Assembly (NCBI GenBank): GCA_029218825.1
Contig: JAQXSC010000058.1
Coordinates: 1 to 35,577, forward strand
Reading direction: 5' to 3'
DNA from: Oscillospiraceae bacterium
GTDB taxonomy: Bacteria > Bacillota > Clostridia > Oscillospirales > Acutalibacteraceae
DNA length: 35,577 bases
Positions 9,134-17,349 of the stretch are shown here, in pieces (the first letter of the stretch is position 1; every line of letters starts with the position of its first letter). Made by a program: the position numbers and the translations under genes. The notes beneath the pieces were generated by a model. It worked only from the letters and a program-made list of their open reading frames with translations. It did not search any database and was not told where the DNA came from.

Positions 9134-10756
9134 ATGTCATTGTGTATGGGATGTATGCGTGAAATCGGTGACAATGTTCTTTGTCCAAGTTGCGGATTTG
9201 ACAATTCCAAGGAACAAAAAGCGCCATTTTTACCTTATGGTACTGTTTTACAGGGAAGATATGTAATCGGCTCAAAAATTGAAAATAACGGTGAATGTGC
9301 AAGGTATATTTCCTTTGATAAGCAAACCGGGGACGTAGTTATAGTATGCGAGTTTCTGCCTATGGGGCTGTTTACAAGAGAGGGCAAAGACTTAAATCTT
9401 AACGTTAGATTTGACAACGAAGAACTGTTCCGTAAACTTTGCTCCGATTTTATTTCCTATTATCGCACAATCGCAGAGTTAAAGGATTTTTCCGCATTAA
9501 TCAGAATTTATAATATATTCCAGGAAAATAATACCGCATATGTTATTGAGGAAAATCAGGACTTAATTCCTTTTGAAGAGTACGTTCAACGCAGTAACGG
9601 AAGCCTTGACTGGGATATTGCAAGACCTCTGTTTATGCCTGTAATATCCGCCCTTGAGGCTTTGCACCGCCGCGGTATCGGTCACTACGCAATATCTCCG
9701 AAAAATATGTACGTAACCGCTTACGGAAAAATCAAAATTTCAGGTTACTCCACAGCAAACGAAAGAAAACGCGGTACACCTTTAAAATCACAACTTTATT
9801 CAGGTTGCGCCGCTCCGGAACAATATGAAAATAATTTCCCAATAGATAATATCACGGAAATCTACGGCATTTCCGCAACTCTATTCTATGCCTTAACAGG
9901 AAATCTCCCTGCAAACGCTATGGATAGAATTAAGGACTCACGTCTTTTAATGAGTACAAGTACAGTAAAAAGACTGCCCCCACACGTTGTAACCGCTATT
10001 GCTAACGGTTTACAGGTTAAACGTGAAAACCGTATAACCGATTTTGACGATTTGCGTTCACAACTTTCCGTATCTCATACTGCACAGGCTATCCAAGAGG
10101 AAATCTCAAGAACTGCCAATACAACTGTTAAAAAGTCAGATATGAATAAAAGCGAGGGTATGTCAAACAAAACCGCAGCGATTATTACCGCTGTTTTATC
10201 CCTTGTTATATTAGGAGTTTTGTGTGTGGTACTTTTGATGCAAAACCCTTTTAAGGCTTGTTTTGTAAGTAACAATAATTTAGAAACTACTGCTCCTTCC
10301 GAGGAATGGACAGGGCCTACCGTACCTGATTTGGTAGGAAGAAATTTTAACAGCGCTATGAAAGACGCAGAAAAAAGCGAGGAAATAGCACTATACAGAG
10401 ATGCCTCCGACAACTACAGCGATAAGTACGACGAGGGAGAAATTATGGAGCAATTTCCACCTGCCGGCTCAAAGATTGATGCAGCAGGTGAAGTTTCCAT
10501 AACAGTTAAAGTAAGTAACGGACCTTTGATGAGGGTTTTGCCTGATGTTGAAAATAAAACAGAGGATACCGTTGCTAAGGAGTTAGCAGATTTAGGTTTT
10601 GTTGTAGATGCTGAATACCAGAACAGCGGTGAAGTTGCCAAACAGATTGTTATGGGATATAAAGATTACCAGTCCGGTGACAAACTTGAGGCAGGTTCAA
10701 AGGTAACAATAATTGTCAGCAAAGGTATGGAAGTTACAACTTCTCCTATTCAATAA
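9134..10756 (+). CDS. Zinc-ribbon, PASTA-domain transmembrane pseudokinase
   Basis: The 540-residue protein has, in order, a zinc ribbon (C4-x2-C7 and C17-x2-C20), a protein-kinase fold (about 38-312), one membrane span (347-369) and two PASTA repeats (about 395-463 and 466-531). Compared with PrkC just upstream, the VAIK lysine is C72 (VIVCEFLP), HRDIKPQN reads HYAISPKN at 184-191 (Asp to A186, Lys to S188), and DFG reads GYS at 204-206. APEQY is retained at 228-231. The Asn191-to-DFG spacing equals that in PrkC, so the alignment is firm. The Mg-binding and catalytic aspartates are missing, so phosphotransfer is unlikely. It is probably a signalling or scaffold partner of PrkC, or an independent PASTA receptor; that role is inference. 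Confidence 0.88.
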   Translation: MSLCMGCMREIGDNVLCPSCGFDNSKEQKAPFLPYGTVLQGRYVIGSKIENNGECARYISFDKQTGDVVIVCEFLPMGLFTREGKDLNLNVRFDNEELFRKLCSDFISYYRTIAELKDFSALIRIYNIFQENNTAYVIEENQDLIPFEEYVQRSNGSLDWDIARPLFMPVISALEALHRRGIGHYAISPKNMYVTAYGKIKISGYSTANERKRGTPLKSQLYSGCAAPEQYENNFPIDNITEIYGISATLFYALTGNLPANAMDRIKDSRLLMSTSTVKRLPPHVVTAIANGLQVKRENRITDFDDLRSQLSVSHTAQAIQEEISRTANTTVKKSDMNKSEGMSNKTAAIITAVLSLVILGVLCVVLLMQNPFKACFVSNNNLETTAPSEEWTGPTVPDLVGRNFNSAMKDAEKSEEIALYRDASDNYSDKYDEGEIMEQFPPAGSKIDAAGEVSITVKVSNGPLMRVLPDVENKTEDTVAKELADLGFVVDAEYQNSGEVAKQIVMGYKDYQSGDKLEAGSKVTIIVSKGMEVTTSPIQ

Positions 10757-10780
10757 GTTTACTCACATATTTATAAAAGA

Positions 10781-10805
10781 AAAAGGTGGGTAAATCCCAC
10801 CTTTT
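10781..10805. terminator. Bidirectional Rho-independent terminator
   Basis: A perfect 10-base stem, AAAAGGTGGG (10781-10790) with CCCACCTTTT (10796-10805), closes a 5-base loop. It sits between convergent genes. The flanking A-tract and T-tract allow termination from both the pseudokinase gene and the XRE gene. Confidence 0.9.
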
Positions 10806-10811
10806 GTAATA

Positions 10812-11483
10812 TCACAGTTTAAACCTTTGTTTTATGGTATCCTCACTTGCTCGGACAACTCCGAATATGGAACTGTAACTGTCCGGATACTCTTCGGCAA
10901 GTTTATCGTATGATAGGTCAACTTTAATTTTATCCCCTTGGGTAATTTTCAATTCCTCAATTTTAAGCATATCCATCGCCATTGAGGTTTGACAGTAATC
11001 TGCTGTAAGTTGATAGGGAATAGTCTTGTTGTTATCTGTGCTGTTAAAGGAACTGATAGTCCTCAACACCTTATATTCAGCGGTCATAAGGTATTGAGAA
11101 ACATATTTGCTTAATTTTTTGTTGCCCACTTGTGACAGAATATTATAAATAACACCGGAAGTATTTGTAAGAAGTTTTTTGTTGTATAGACAGTAGTTGT
11201 CCGTTTTACCCTGAAAAACATCTTTTACTTGATTTTCGTTAGGAATATCCTCTGCTTTCGGAGTGTTTCCTGATGGATTTTGTGTGCGACCAAGCAAATA
11301 ATCTGTTGACACATTGTAGTAGTTTGCTACTTTTACCAAAAAGTCAAGCCCACATTCTCTGATGCCTTTTTCATAGTGGGACAGCAGAGATTGAGAGATA
11401 CCAAGTTCCTCTGACGCCTGTTTTTGGCTCAAACCTTTTTGCTTTCTTAAATATGTAATTATTCGAGAAAAATTGTTTATCAT
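10812..11483 (-). CDS. XRE-family transcriptional regulator
   Basis: The 223-residue protein begins with a Cro/C1-type helix-turn-helix (about 6-62, with GLSQKQASEELGISQSLLSH, then NYYNVSTDYLLGR). A polar linker leads to a C-terminal region of about 130 residues that I do not recognise, with no obvious metal or membrane motif. The start codon follows GAGGTGATATT on the minus strand. A near-consensus promoter and a perfect palindrome lie in the divergent gap, which suggests autoregulation and possibly control of the neighbouring phosphatase gene. Target genes are unknown. Confidence 0.88.
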   Translation of the reverse strand: MINNFSRIITYLRKQKGLSQKQASEELGISQSLLSHYEKGIRECGLDFLVKVANYYNVSTDYLLGRTQNPSGNTPKAEDIPNENQVKDVFQGKTDNYCLYNKKLLTNTSGVIYNILSQVGNKKLSKYVSQYLMTAEYKVLRTISSFNSTDNNKTIPYQLTADYCQTSMAMDMLKIEELKITQGDKIKVDLSYDKLAEEYPDSYSSIFGVVRASEDTIKQRFKL

Positions 11484-11507
11484 AATATCACCTCGTATAT
11501 TACAAAT

Positions 11508-11536
11508 AGTATATAATATAATTTACAAATTGTAAA
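11508..11536 (-). promoter_or_regulatory. Promoter of the XRE regulator gene
   Basis: Read on the minus strand, TTTACA (11536-11531) is followed after exactly 17 bases by TATACT (11513-11508), about 25 bases before the start codon at 11483. The -35 element lies inside the palindrome at 11522-11536, so a bound repressor would block it. Confidence 0.6.
11522..11536. promoter_or_regulatory. Palindrome, candidate operator
   Basis: The sequence TTTACAA-A-TTGTAAA is a perfect 7+1+7 inverted repeat in the divergent gap between the XRE gene and the histidine phosphatase gene. A related half-site (TTACAAAT) occurs at about 11500-11507. XRE dimers usually bind such sites, and it overlaps the -35 element of the XRE promoter. 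Direct binding is inferred. Confidence 0.55.
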
Positions 11537-11549
11537 GAGAGTTGTTTAT

Positions 11550-12172
11550 ATGCAATCCTATGTTATTCATTTCATAAGACACGGAGATATAGAAGATACC
11601 CTAAAGGGCAAGTATATCGGCACTACCGATGTTCCTTTAAGTGAAATTGGAAAGAGAAATCTTCGTGAATATGACAGCAAATATATTTACCCGGGTACTC
11701 AGGTGGTTTTTACAAGTCCGCTGAAAAGATGCACAGAAACCGCTAAAATCCTTTACCCTGACCAAACTCCCCTTGTAATCGACCAACTCAGCGAATGTTG
11801 TTTCGGTGAATGGGAAAACAAGTCTGCCGAGGAATTAAAAGGCAATCCTGATTTTGAAAATGGCTTGCAGGCTCTACCGATGTAAAGCCACCTCGAGGAG
11901 AAAGCGGAGCAGATTTTACAAAAAGAGTATGCCTTATGTTCAAGCAGATAGTAGAAGGTATGATGAAAACAAACAATACCGAGGCGGTAATTATTACTCA
12001 CGGCGGTGTTATTATGACTATACTGTCAGTATTCGGTCTGCCACAGGCAAAGCCCTTTGAGTGGGTAATGGATAACGGATTTGGCTATTCCGTAAGAATA
12101 AATCCAATGCTGTGGCAACGAGATATGGTTGCAGAGGTCTATCAGAAAATTCCTAAAATTATTGAAAATTAA
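11550..12172 (+). pseudogene. Histidine phosphatase family protein, broken by a single-base frameshift
   Basis: The first frame (11550-11885) encodes the N-terminal half with the phosphohistidine motif FIRHGD at 8-13, a conserved T-S-P-L-K-R-C-x-E-T segment and CCFGEWENKSAEEL. It then runs into a TAA. Continuity resumes in the -1 frame from 11861 (WLAGSTDVKPPRGESGADF) through the second catalytic histidine motif ITHGG to the stop at 12172. Restoring one T after 11861 (GAA AAT TGG) joins the halves into about 207 residues, normal for phosphoglycerate-mutase-like phosphatases. The broken gene therefore reflects a 1-base deletion or a sequencing error. A classic X-XXY-YYZ slippery heptamer is not present. 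Substrate cannot be told. Confidence 0.85.
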
Positions 12173-12204
12173 AATAAGAAATATCAGAAAAAGGAGAAAT
12201 CAAA

Positions 12205-13278
12205 ATGTCAAACTATAAAATTACTTTGTTAAAAGGTGACGGAATCGGTCCTGAAATCGTTGATGAGGCTGTAAAGGTTTTAAACAAAACTGCTGAAAAA
12301 TTCAACTTCACAGTAGAGTATGACGAGGCTTTAATGGGCGGTTGTGCTATTGACGCAACAGGAATGCCTTTGCCACAGGAAACTATTGATAAATGCAAAG
12401 CCTCCGACAGCGTACTTTTAGGTGCAGTAGGCGGTCCAAAGTGGGACAACCTGCCGGGTTCACAACGTCCTGAGGCAGGACTTTTAGGAATCAGAGGTGC
12501 TTTAGGTCTGTTTGCTAACCTCCGTCCATCTGTAATTTTCGAGCCTTTACAGGGCGACTCTCCAATTAAAGACGAAATCATCGGCGGTAAATTGGATATA
12601 ATGATTGTACGTGAACTGACAGGCGGTATTTACTTTGGAAAACGCGGACGTTGTGACCACGAAAATGGTACTCCTGCCGCTTGGGATACAGAGATGTATT
12701 CAGAGTTAGAGGTTGAGCGTATTGCAAGAGTAGCCTTTGATATGGCTATGAAGAGAAATAAAAAGGTTACAAGTGTTGATAAGGCAAACGTTTTGGAATC
12801 CTCACGTCTGTGGAGAGAAACAGTTATCCGTGTATCAAAGGATTATCCGGAGGTAGAGTTAAATCATCTTTACGTTGATAACTGCGCTATGCAACTTGTC
12901 AGAAATCCACGTCAGTTTGACGTAATTGTAACTTCAAATATTTTCGGCGATATTCTTTCTGACGAAGCCTCAATGATTGCAGGCTCAATCGGTATGCTTG
13001 CATCTGCAAGTCTTGCAGAGGGCTCATTCGGTTTGTATGAGCCTATTCACGGCTCTGCTCCTGATATTGCAGGACAGGGTATTGCAAATCCACTTGCTAC
13101 AATTCTGTCAGTTGCAATGATGTTAAGATATTCACTAAACCAGCCTGAGGCTGCCGACGCTATCGAAAACGCAGTAAACGAAACATTAAAAACCTACCGT
13201 ACACCTGATATTCTGTCAGCAGATACAAAGAAAGTATCTTGCAGCGAAATGGGCGATATGGTATGTGCGGCTCTTTAA
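12205..13278 (+). CDS. leuB: 3-isopropylmalate dehydrogenase
   Basis: The 357-residue NAD-dependent decarboxylating dehydrogenase performs the third step of leucine synthesis. Signature parts are [16 protein letters not shown] at the N-terminus, [30 protein letters not shown], and the metal/NAD segment [20 protein letters not shown] followed by [19 protein letters not shown]. The GxxxxE-x-L-L-G-I-R loop and the E-x-S-R-L-W-R motif favour LeuB over isocitrate or tartrate dehydrogenases. AAGGAG at 12191-12196 precedes the ATG. No leuA, leuC or leuD is in this window, so the rest of the pathway lies elsewhere. Confidence 0.94.
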   Translation: MSNYKITLLKGDGIGPEIVDEAVKVLNKTAEKFNFTVEYDEALMGGCAIDATGMPLPQETIDKCKASDSVLLGAVGGPKWDNLPGSQRPEAGLLGIRGALGLFANLRPSVIFEPLQGDSPIKDEIIGGKLDIMIVRELTGGIYFGKRGRCDHENGTPAAWDTEMYSELEVERIARVAFDMAMKRNKKVTSVDKANVLESSRLWRETVIRVSKDYPEVELNHLYVDNCAMQLVRNPRQFDVIVTSNIFGDILSDEASMIAGSIGMLASASLAEGSFGLYEPIHGSAPDIAGQGIANPLATILSVAMMLRYSLNQPEAADAIENAVNETLKTYRTPDILSADTKKVSCSEMGDMVCAAL

Positions 13279-13287
13279 GAGGAAAAT

Positions 13288-13998
13288 ATGACTTACTATG
13301 ATATGCACTCCCACATATTGCCCCAACTTGATGATGGCTCAAAAAGTGTGGAATTAAGCCTTGAGATAATCAACAGGCTGCGCAGACAAAACGTTAATAA
13401 TATTTGCTTTACACCTCATTATTATTCAAACGAAATGAGTATAGCAGATTTCGTTTCGCAACGTGAAAAATCGGCTGAAAAACTGTTGCCGAATTTACCT
13501 GATGATGTAAATGTTTGTATCGGCGCAGAGGTTTACGTTACAAGTTACCTCTTTAACAACAGAGATTTATCACCCTTGTGTTACGGCAATTCAAAGTACA
13601 TACTCTGCGAGTTTCCCTTTGGCTCATCTTTTGAGGGTCAGACTTTGGATTATCTTTACAGGTTGCAGGGTAATTACGGACTAAAACCTGTGCTTACTCA
13701 TATTGAAAGATACTACAACCTTATGGCTAACGAGGGTGCAATAGAAAATCTTGTTGACGAGGGTGTTATCATTCAAAGCAACGTGGGTGCATATAAGGGC
13801 TTTTCTCAAAAGCGAAAGTTGTTAAAATATATTAAACGTGGTTATATTACAGTCTTGGGAACTGATTGCCACTCTCTTCAACGTGGCAACCCTGACGAGT
13901 ATCTTACCACCATTAATCTTATCAAAGATAAATGCGGCAAAGAATACGTGAAAGATATAGTAGAAACAAGTGCAAAGATTTTTAATAGTGCAATATAA
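13288..13998 (+). CDS. PHP-family protein-tyrosine phosphatase, CpsB/YwqE type
   Basis: The 236-residue protein starts with the PHP metal motif DMHSHILPQLDDG (5-17). It also has FTPHYY, GAEVY, THIER and GTDCHS, which together supply the metal-binding His/Asp/Glu residues of the CpsB/CapC family. Such enzymes dephosphorylate tyrosine kinases that control capsule or exopolysaccharide synthesis. No BY-kinase or capsule gene is adjacent, so its partner is unknown. It starts 9 bases after leuB with AAGAGGAAA before the ATG, and the two are probably cotranscribed. A histidinol-phosphatase-like role is less likely because of the DDG signature. Confidence 0.85.
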   Translation: MTYYDMHSHILPQLDDGSKSVELSLEIINRLRRQNVNNICFTPHYYSNEMSIADFVSQREKSAEKLLPNLPDDVNVCIGAEVYVTSYLFNNRDLSPLCYGNSKYILCEFPFGSSFEGQTLDYLYRLQGNYGLKPVLTHIERYYNLMANEGAIENLVDEGVIIQSNVGAYKGFSQKRKLLKYIKRGYITVLGTDCHSLQRGNPDEYLTTINLIKDKCGKEYVKDIVETSAKIFNSAI

Positions 13999-14002
13999 TT
14001 TT

Positions 14003-14022
14003 AGGGCTGTTTTCACAGCCCT
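14003..14022 (+). terminator. Hairpin after the CpsB-like gene, weak terminator or processing site
   Basis: AGGGCTGT (14003-14010) pairs with ACAGCCCT (14015-14022) around a 4-base TTTC loop. Only a loose AT-rich stretch (GAATTTAT) follows, so termination may be partial. It separates the CpsB-like gene from the MutS-like gene. Confidence 0.5.
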
Positions 14023-14048
14023 GAATTTATATAGAGGAGTTGTATATT

Positions 14049-15743
14049 ATGGATGAATTTAGTTTATTACATCCGCAAAATTCAAAGGTAAAGTATAATC
14101 AACTGAAAAAAGAGGCAATTAACGATTTGTCCATAGATTTCCTCTGTGACGCTGTTACCGAGGACGCATATGAGAAAAACAGTATAAAGCAACTGCTTAC
14201 AAATATTACCGACGATAAAGAGGTAATAAAGTACAGATGCGACGTTTTTGATGATTTTATGCAGTTTCCACAACTTCGAGCAGATTTAACAAATCTCCTT
14301 GAAAAACTCAATGACCTGCGAGAAATAGAGCGTTTCCAAAAGGACAGCGAAGCGTCATCGTTGTGGCAGTTAATCAACAGACTTCGTGAAATTGACGGAT
14401 ATGTAGATTGCATTACAAAAATAAAAACAACCCTTGAATCTATCGACGTTAAATCAGAGGGTCTTCTGAACTTAAAAAGTAACGTTCAAAACATATTCAA
14501 CGGCAGTGGTTTTCCTGAATTAAAGCAGGATATTACCGAGACACTGAACAAGGCGCAAAAACTAAAAAGTATCACCTTAGGAGTTAATCTTGACAGTTTG
14601 TTGCGTCCGTCAACCGTTGGAGTTGTTTCCTTAAACGATAAGGAGTTTACCGACAGCGGAATTTTAAAGAAGTTTATGAGGTTTGCAAATAACGACAGCG
14701 AACTTCACAAGGGTAATGATGTGTCCGGATATGTTCATTTCCACCCTGCAAACCCATCCACCGGAAAAATCGGTTTTGGACAGGTTGTAATGGGTGCGCA
14801 AAATGACGTAAATCAGATTTATGACAGCGAAGTAACAGGCGCAGACCCATTATCAGACGCACTAAAGAAAGTTGTAACCGATATATTAAGACGTACAGTA
14901 AATGAGATAAAATCAATACTTCATAAGTACATTAACGTAAACGGCTATTCACTTGTTGCACTTATGCCTGAAATTATTTTTTACGTAAGGTTTGCAGAGT
15001 TTTGCGATAAAATCAAGGCAAAAGGTCTGCCACTCTGCAAGACTGAAGTTCTTGACAGAGAACAGCGAAACTGCAACATTAAAGATATTTACAATATTAA
15101 ATTAGGCATAAAATCAGTTCAGGGTGACGATACGGATATTGTTACAAATGATTTTGTATTTGATGATGACAAGCGGATTTATATATTAACAGGCCCCAAC
15201 CGTGGCGGTAAAACAACTATCACCCAAGCGGTAGGACTTGCGTTTTTACTTGCACAAAACGGTATTTACGTTCCTGCCGGTTCTATGAGTTTTAGCCCCT
15301 GCGATAATATTTTCACCCATTTTCCTGCTGATGAAAACGATACGGTAGATTTAGGCAGACTTGGTGAAGAGAGCAAAAGATTGTCAGAAATTTTTACAGT
15401 TGCCACAAAATACAGCCTGTTGCTTTTGAACGAAAGTCTTGCTACAACCAACGTGGCAGAGGGCTTGTATATTGCAAAGGACGTTGTAAAGTCTATGCGA
15501 TATTTAGGAGTACGTGCGATTTTTAATACCCATATGCACGATTTAGCACGTAATCTTGAGAATGTTAACGAAAATGTAGAGGGCGACAGTAAGGTTGAAA
15601 GTATGGTAACAGGAGTTGACCACGGCAACCGTTCCTTTAAAGTATATATAACTTCTCCCGAGGGCGTAAGTTATGCAAAAGATATTGCGGAAAAGTATGG
15701 TGTAACCTTTGCCCAAATCAAAAAACAAATAGATAGTAAATAA
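14049..15743 (+). CDS. MutS-family ATPase without mismatch-recognition domain
   Basis: The 564-residue protein has a helical core and clamp-like region (about 1-340) and a C-terminal MutS-type ATPase. The Walker A motif is GPNRGGKT at about 382-389. The Walker B region reads LLLLNES, with Asn at the position of the usual Asp and the following Glu kept. GEESKRLSEI and FNTHMHDLA (the His switch) follow. The MutS1 domains I and II are lacking, and there is no MutS2 Smr nuclease tail, so it is neither canonical protein. The ATG at 14049 is chosen because GAGGAG at 14034-14039 fits it; an in-frame TTG at 14040 has no room for a binding site. Its role in DNA repair or recombination is not established. 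Confidence 0.85.
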   Translation: MDEFSLLHPQNSKVKYNQLKKEAINDLSIDFLCDAVTEDAYEKNSIKQLLTNITDDKEVIKYRCDVFDDFMQFPQLRADLTNLLEKLNDLREIERFQKDSEASSLWQLINRLREIDGYVDCITKIKTTLESIDVKSEGLLNLKSNVQNIFNGSGFPELKQDITETLNKAQKLKSITLGVNLDSLLRPSTVGVVSLNDKEFTDSGILKKFMRFANNDSELHKGNDVSGYVHFHPANPSTGKIGFGQVVMGAQNDVNQIYDSEVTGADPLSDALKKVVTDILRRTVNEIKSILHKYINVNGYSLVALMPEIIFYVRFAEFCDKIKAKGLPLCKTEVLDREQRNCNIKDIYNIKLGIKSVQGDDTDIVTNDFVFDDDKRIYILTGPNRGGKTTITQAVGLAFLLAQNGIYVPAGSMSFSPCDNIFTHFPADENDTVDLGRLGEESKRLSEIFTVATKYSLLLLNESLATTNVAEGLYIAKDVVKSMRYLGVRAIFNTHMHDLARNLENVNENVEGDSKVESMVTGVDHGNRSFKVYITSPEGVSYAKDIAEKYGVTFAQIKKQIDSK

Positions 15744-15781
15744 AATCGGCTGTCGCAAATTTAGTGTAGCGACAGCCGATT
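15744..15781. terminator. Bidirectional terminator between the MutS-like gene and hisF
   Basis: AATCGGCTGTCGC (15744-15756) pairs perfectly with GCGACAGCCGATT (15769-15781), a 13-base stem with a 12-base loop. On the minus strand the hairpin is followed by TTTTATTTA, so it should end the hisHF transcript well. Plus-strand termination looks weaker. Confidence 0.88.
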
Positions 15782-15795
15782 GATTATATACAATT

Positions 15796-16551
15796 TTACA
15801 ACCTAACAGAAATACCCTTGTTGTTCAGATACTTTTTTAACTCAGGTATAGGAATTTCACCAAAGTGGAACAGTGATGCCGCCAATACAGCGTCAGCCTT
15901 GCCTTGGGTAAATGCATCATAAAAATGCTCCAACGCACCTGCACCGCCACTTGCGATAACAGGAATGTTTACTTTCTCTGATACCGCTTTAGTAAGTGCC
16001 AAATCGTAGCCTTTTTTCTGACCGTCCTCGTCCATACTTGTCAAAAGTATTTCTCCGGCACCTCGTTTTTCACATTCAACAGCCCACTGAACAGCGTCAA
16101 TCCCCATAGGAATACGACCGCCGTTAATATATACTTCCCAGCTGTCGCCCTTGCGTTTTGCGTCAATAGCCACAACAACACATTGACTGCCGAATTTATA
16201 AGCCGCCTCGTTTATAAGGTCAGGTCTTTTAATTGCTGCGCTGTTTACCGATACCTTGTCTGCACCGGCTCTTAATATTTCGTTGAAATCCTCAACTGTT
16301 CTTATTCCGCCGCCAACTGTAAATGGAATAAAAATTGTGTTTGCAACTTCCTTTACCATATCAATAGTAGTTGCACGTCCGTCACTTGATGCAGTAATAT
16401 CCAAGAAAACTAACTCGTCAGCGCCTTGTTTGTCATATTGCTTTGCACATTCAACAGGATTTCCTGCGTCAACCAAATCTACAAAACTCATACCTTTAAC
16501 AACCCTGCCGTTTTTTACATCAAGGCAGGGTATAATTCTTTTTGCGTACAT
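15796..16551 (-). CDS. hisF: Imidazole glycerol phosphate synthase, cyclase subunit HisF
   Basis: The 251-residue TIM barrel closes the imidazole ring of histidine, releasing AICAR. It starts [12 protein letters not shown], and the catalytic aspartates are at D11 and D130 (AIDAKR). Phosphate-binding loops TVGGGIR and ASGGAG are intact. The ATG at 16551 is chosen because AGGAG lies 7 bases upstream; the frame could be extended to 16572 but that start would sit inside hisH. hisH ends 8 bases before. The canonical D11/D130 spacing argues for a true HisF. Confidence 0.95.
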   Translation of the reverse strand: MYAKRIIPCLDVKNGRVVKGMSFVDLVDAGNPVECAKQYDKQGADELVFLDITASSDGRATTIDMVKEVANTIFIPFTVGGGIRTVEDFNEILRAGADKVSVNSAAIKRPDLINEAAYKFGSQCVVVAIDAKRKGDSWEVYINGGRIPMGIDAVQWAVECEKRGAGEILLTSMDEDGQKKGYDLALTKAVSEKVNIPVIASGGAGALEHFYDAFTQGKADAVLAASLFHFGEIPIPELKKYLNNKGISVRL

Positions 16552-16559
16552 AATAACTC

Positions 16560-17174
16560 CTATTCCTTGCACATTTCTGCAAAATTTCTTAACATCTGTA
16601 ATCCTACCTCACCGCTTTTTTCAGGGTGGAATTGTGTTGCAGTTACATTTTCATAACTGACAGCGGCGTCAATGGTAACTCCGTACTCAGTTTGTGCGGC
16701 TACAATATCCTTGTTTTCCGCATTTAAGTAATAGGAATGAACAAAATAAACGTATGAGTTATCCTTTATACCTTTAAATATACCGTCTTTTTTCAAAAGT
16801 TTTATACTGTTCCAACCTATATGAGGAATTTTCAACCCCTCACCGTCAGGTATTTTTGTAACAGTACCTTTGAAAATATCAATGCCTTTTACACCCGGAC
16901 TTTCCTCACTTTCAGGAAAAAGCAACTGTAATCCCAAGCAGATTCCCAAAAACGGCTTTTTAGTTTTGATAAATTCTCTTACTGTTTCCGTAATTCCATT
17001 CTTATTCATATTATCCATAGAATTACCGAAAGAGCCAACCCCGGGCAGTATAGCACCCTCGGCTTTCATTATTTCGTTTTTATCATTTGTAACAATGCAG
17101 TCACAACCTACATATTTCAGAGCCTTGTAAACGCTCTGAATATTTCCTGCACCATAGTCAATTATTGCAATCAT
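16560..17174 (-). CDS. hisH: Imidazole glycerol phosphate synthase, glutaminase subunit HisH
   Basis: The 204-residue class-I glutamine amidotransferase supplies ammonia to HisF. The catalytic triad is visible: C79 in [10 protein letters not shown], then H183 and E185 in FHPEKSG. The N-terminus [18 protein letters not shown] and the PGVGSF oxyanion strand are typical. GAGGT lies about 7 bases before the ATG. It forms a two-gene unit with hisF, with no other his genes in the window. Paralogous HisH/HisF pairs also occur in surface-sugar amidation, but nothing nearby supports that here. Confidence 0.94.
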   Translation of the reverse strand: MIAIIDYGAGNIQSVYKALKYVGCDCIVTNDKNEIMKAEGAILPGVGSFGNSMDNMNKNGITETVREFIKTKKPFLGICLGLQLLFPESEESPGVKGIDIFKGTVTKIPDGEGLKIPHIGWNSIKLLKKDGIFKGIKDNSYVYFVHSYYLNAENKDIVAAQTEYGVTIDAAVSYENVTATQFHPEKSGEVGLQMLRNFAEMCKE

Positions 17175-17229
17175 AAAATTACCTCAAATCTCAGTTTACA
17201 TAAAATTTTACCATAATGACCATTATAAT

Positions 17230-17262
17230 GCAAGATTTTATGATAAATATTCCAAATCTTGC
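17230..17262. repeat. Inverted repeat in the hisH/rpiR divergent gap
   Basis: GCAAGATTT (17230-17238) and AAATCTTGC (17254-17262) are perfect inverted copies around a 15-base AT-rich spacer. A 10-base palindrome, CATTATAATG, abuts it at 17221-17230, and a third TTTTGCAAG-like element lies at 17298-17305. The 175-base gap otherwise holds only promoter-like sequence. This could be an operator for the RpiR regulator; that is a suggestion from position only. Confidence 0.5.
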
Positions 17263-17291
17263 AAAATTAATTTTATTTTATTATAAATCAG

Positions 17292-17320
17292 TTGTATTTT
17301 GCAAGTTTTAGTGTTAAAAT
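17292..17320 (+). promoter_or_regulatory. Candidate promoter of the rpiR-cmk-ispH/S1 operon
   Basis: TTGTAT (17292-17297) is followed after 17 bases by TAAAAT (17315-17320), with TG one base upstream of the -10 (an extended -10). The RpiR start codon is 30 bases downstream, with AAAGGAGGT in between. Confidence 0.5.
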
Positions 17321-17349
17321 GAATTGTATTTAGTAAAGGAGGTCTAATA

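Noticed and set aside
11854..11885. Programmed -1 frameshift in the histidine phosphatase
   Set aside because: No X-XXY-YYZ heptamer or downstream stem is visible; a one-base deletion or read error is simpler.
12173..12204. T-box or leucine attenuator before leuB
   Set aside because: The gap is only about 30 bases, too short for a leader; only a ribosome binding site is seen.
16256..16660. 134-residue plus-strand ORF across hisF/hisH
   Set aside because: Shadow of hisF; no start signal or recognisable motif.
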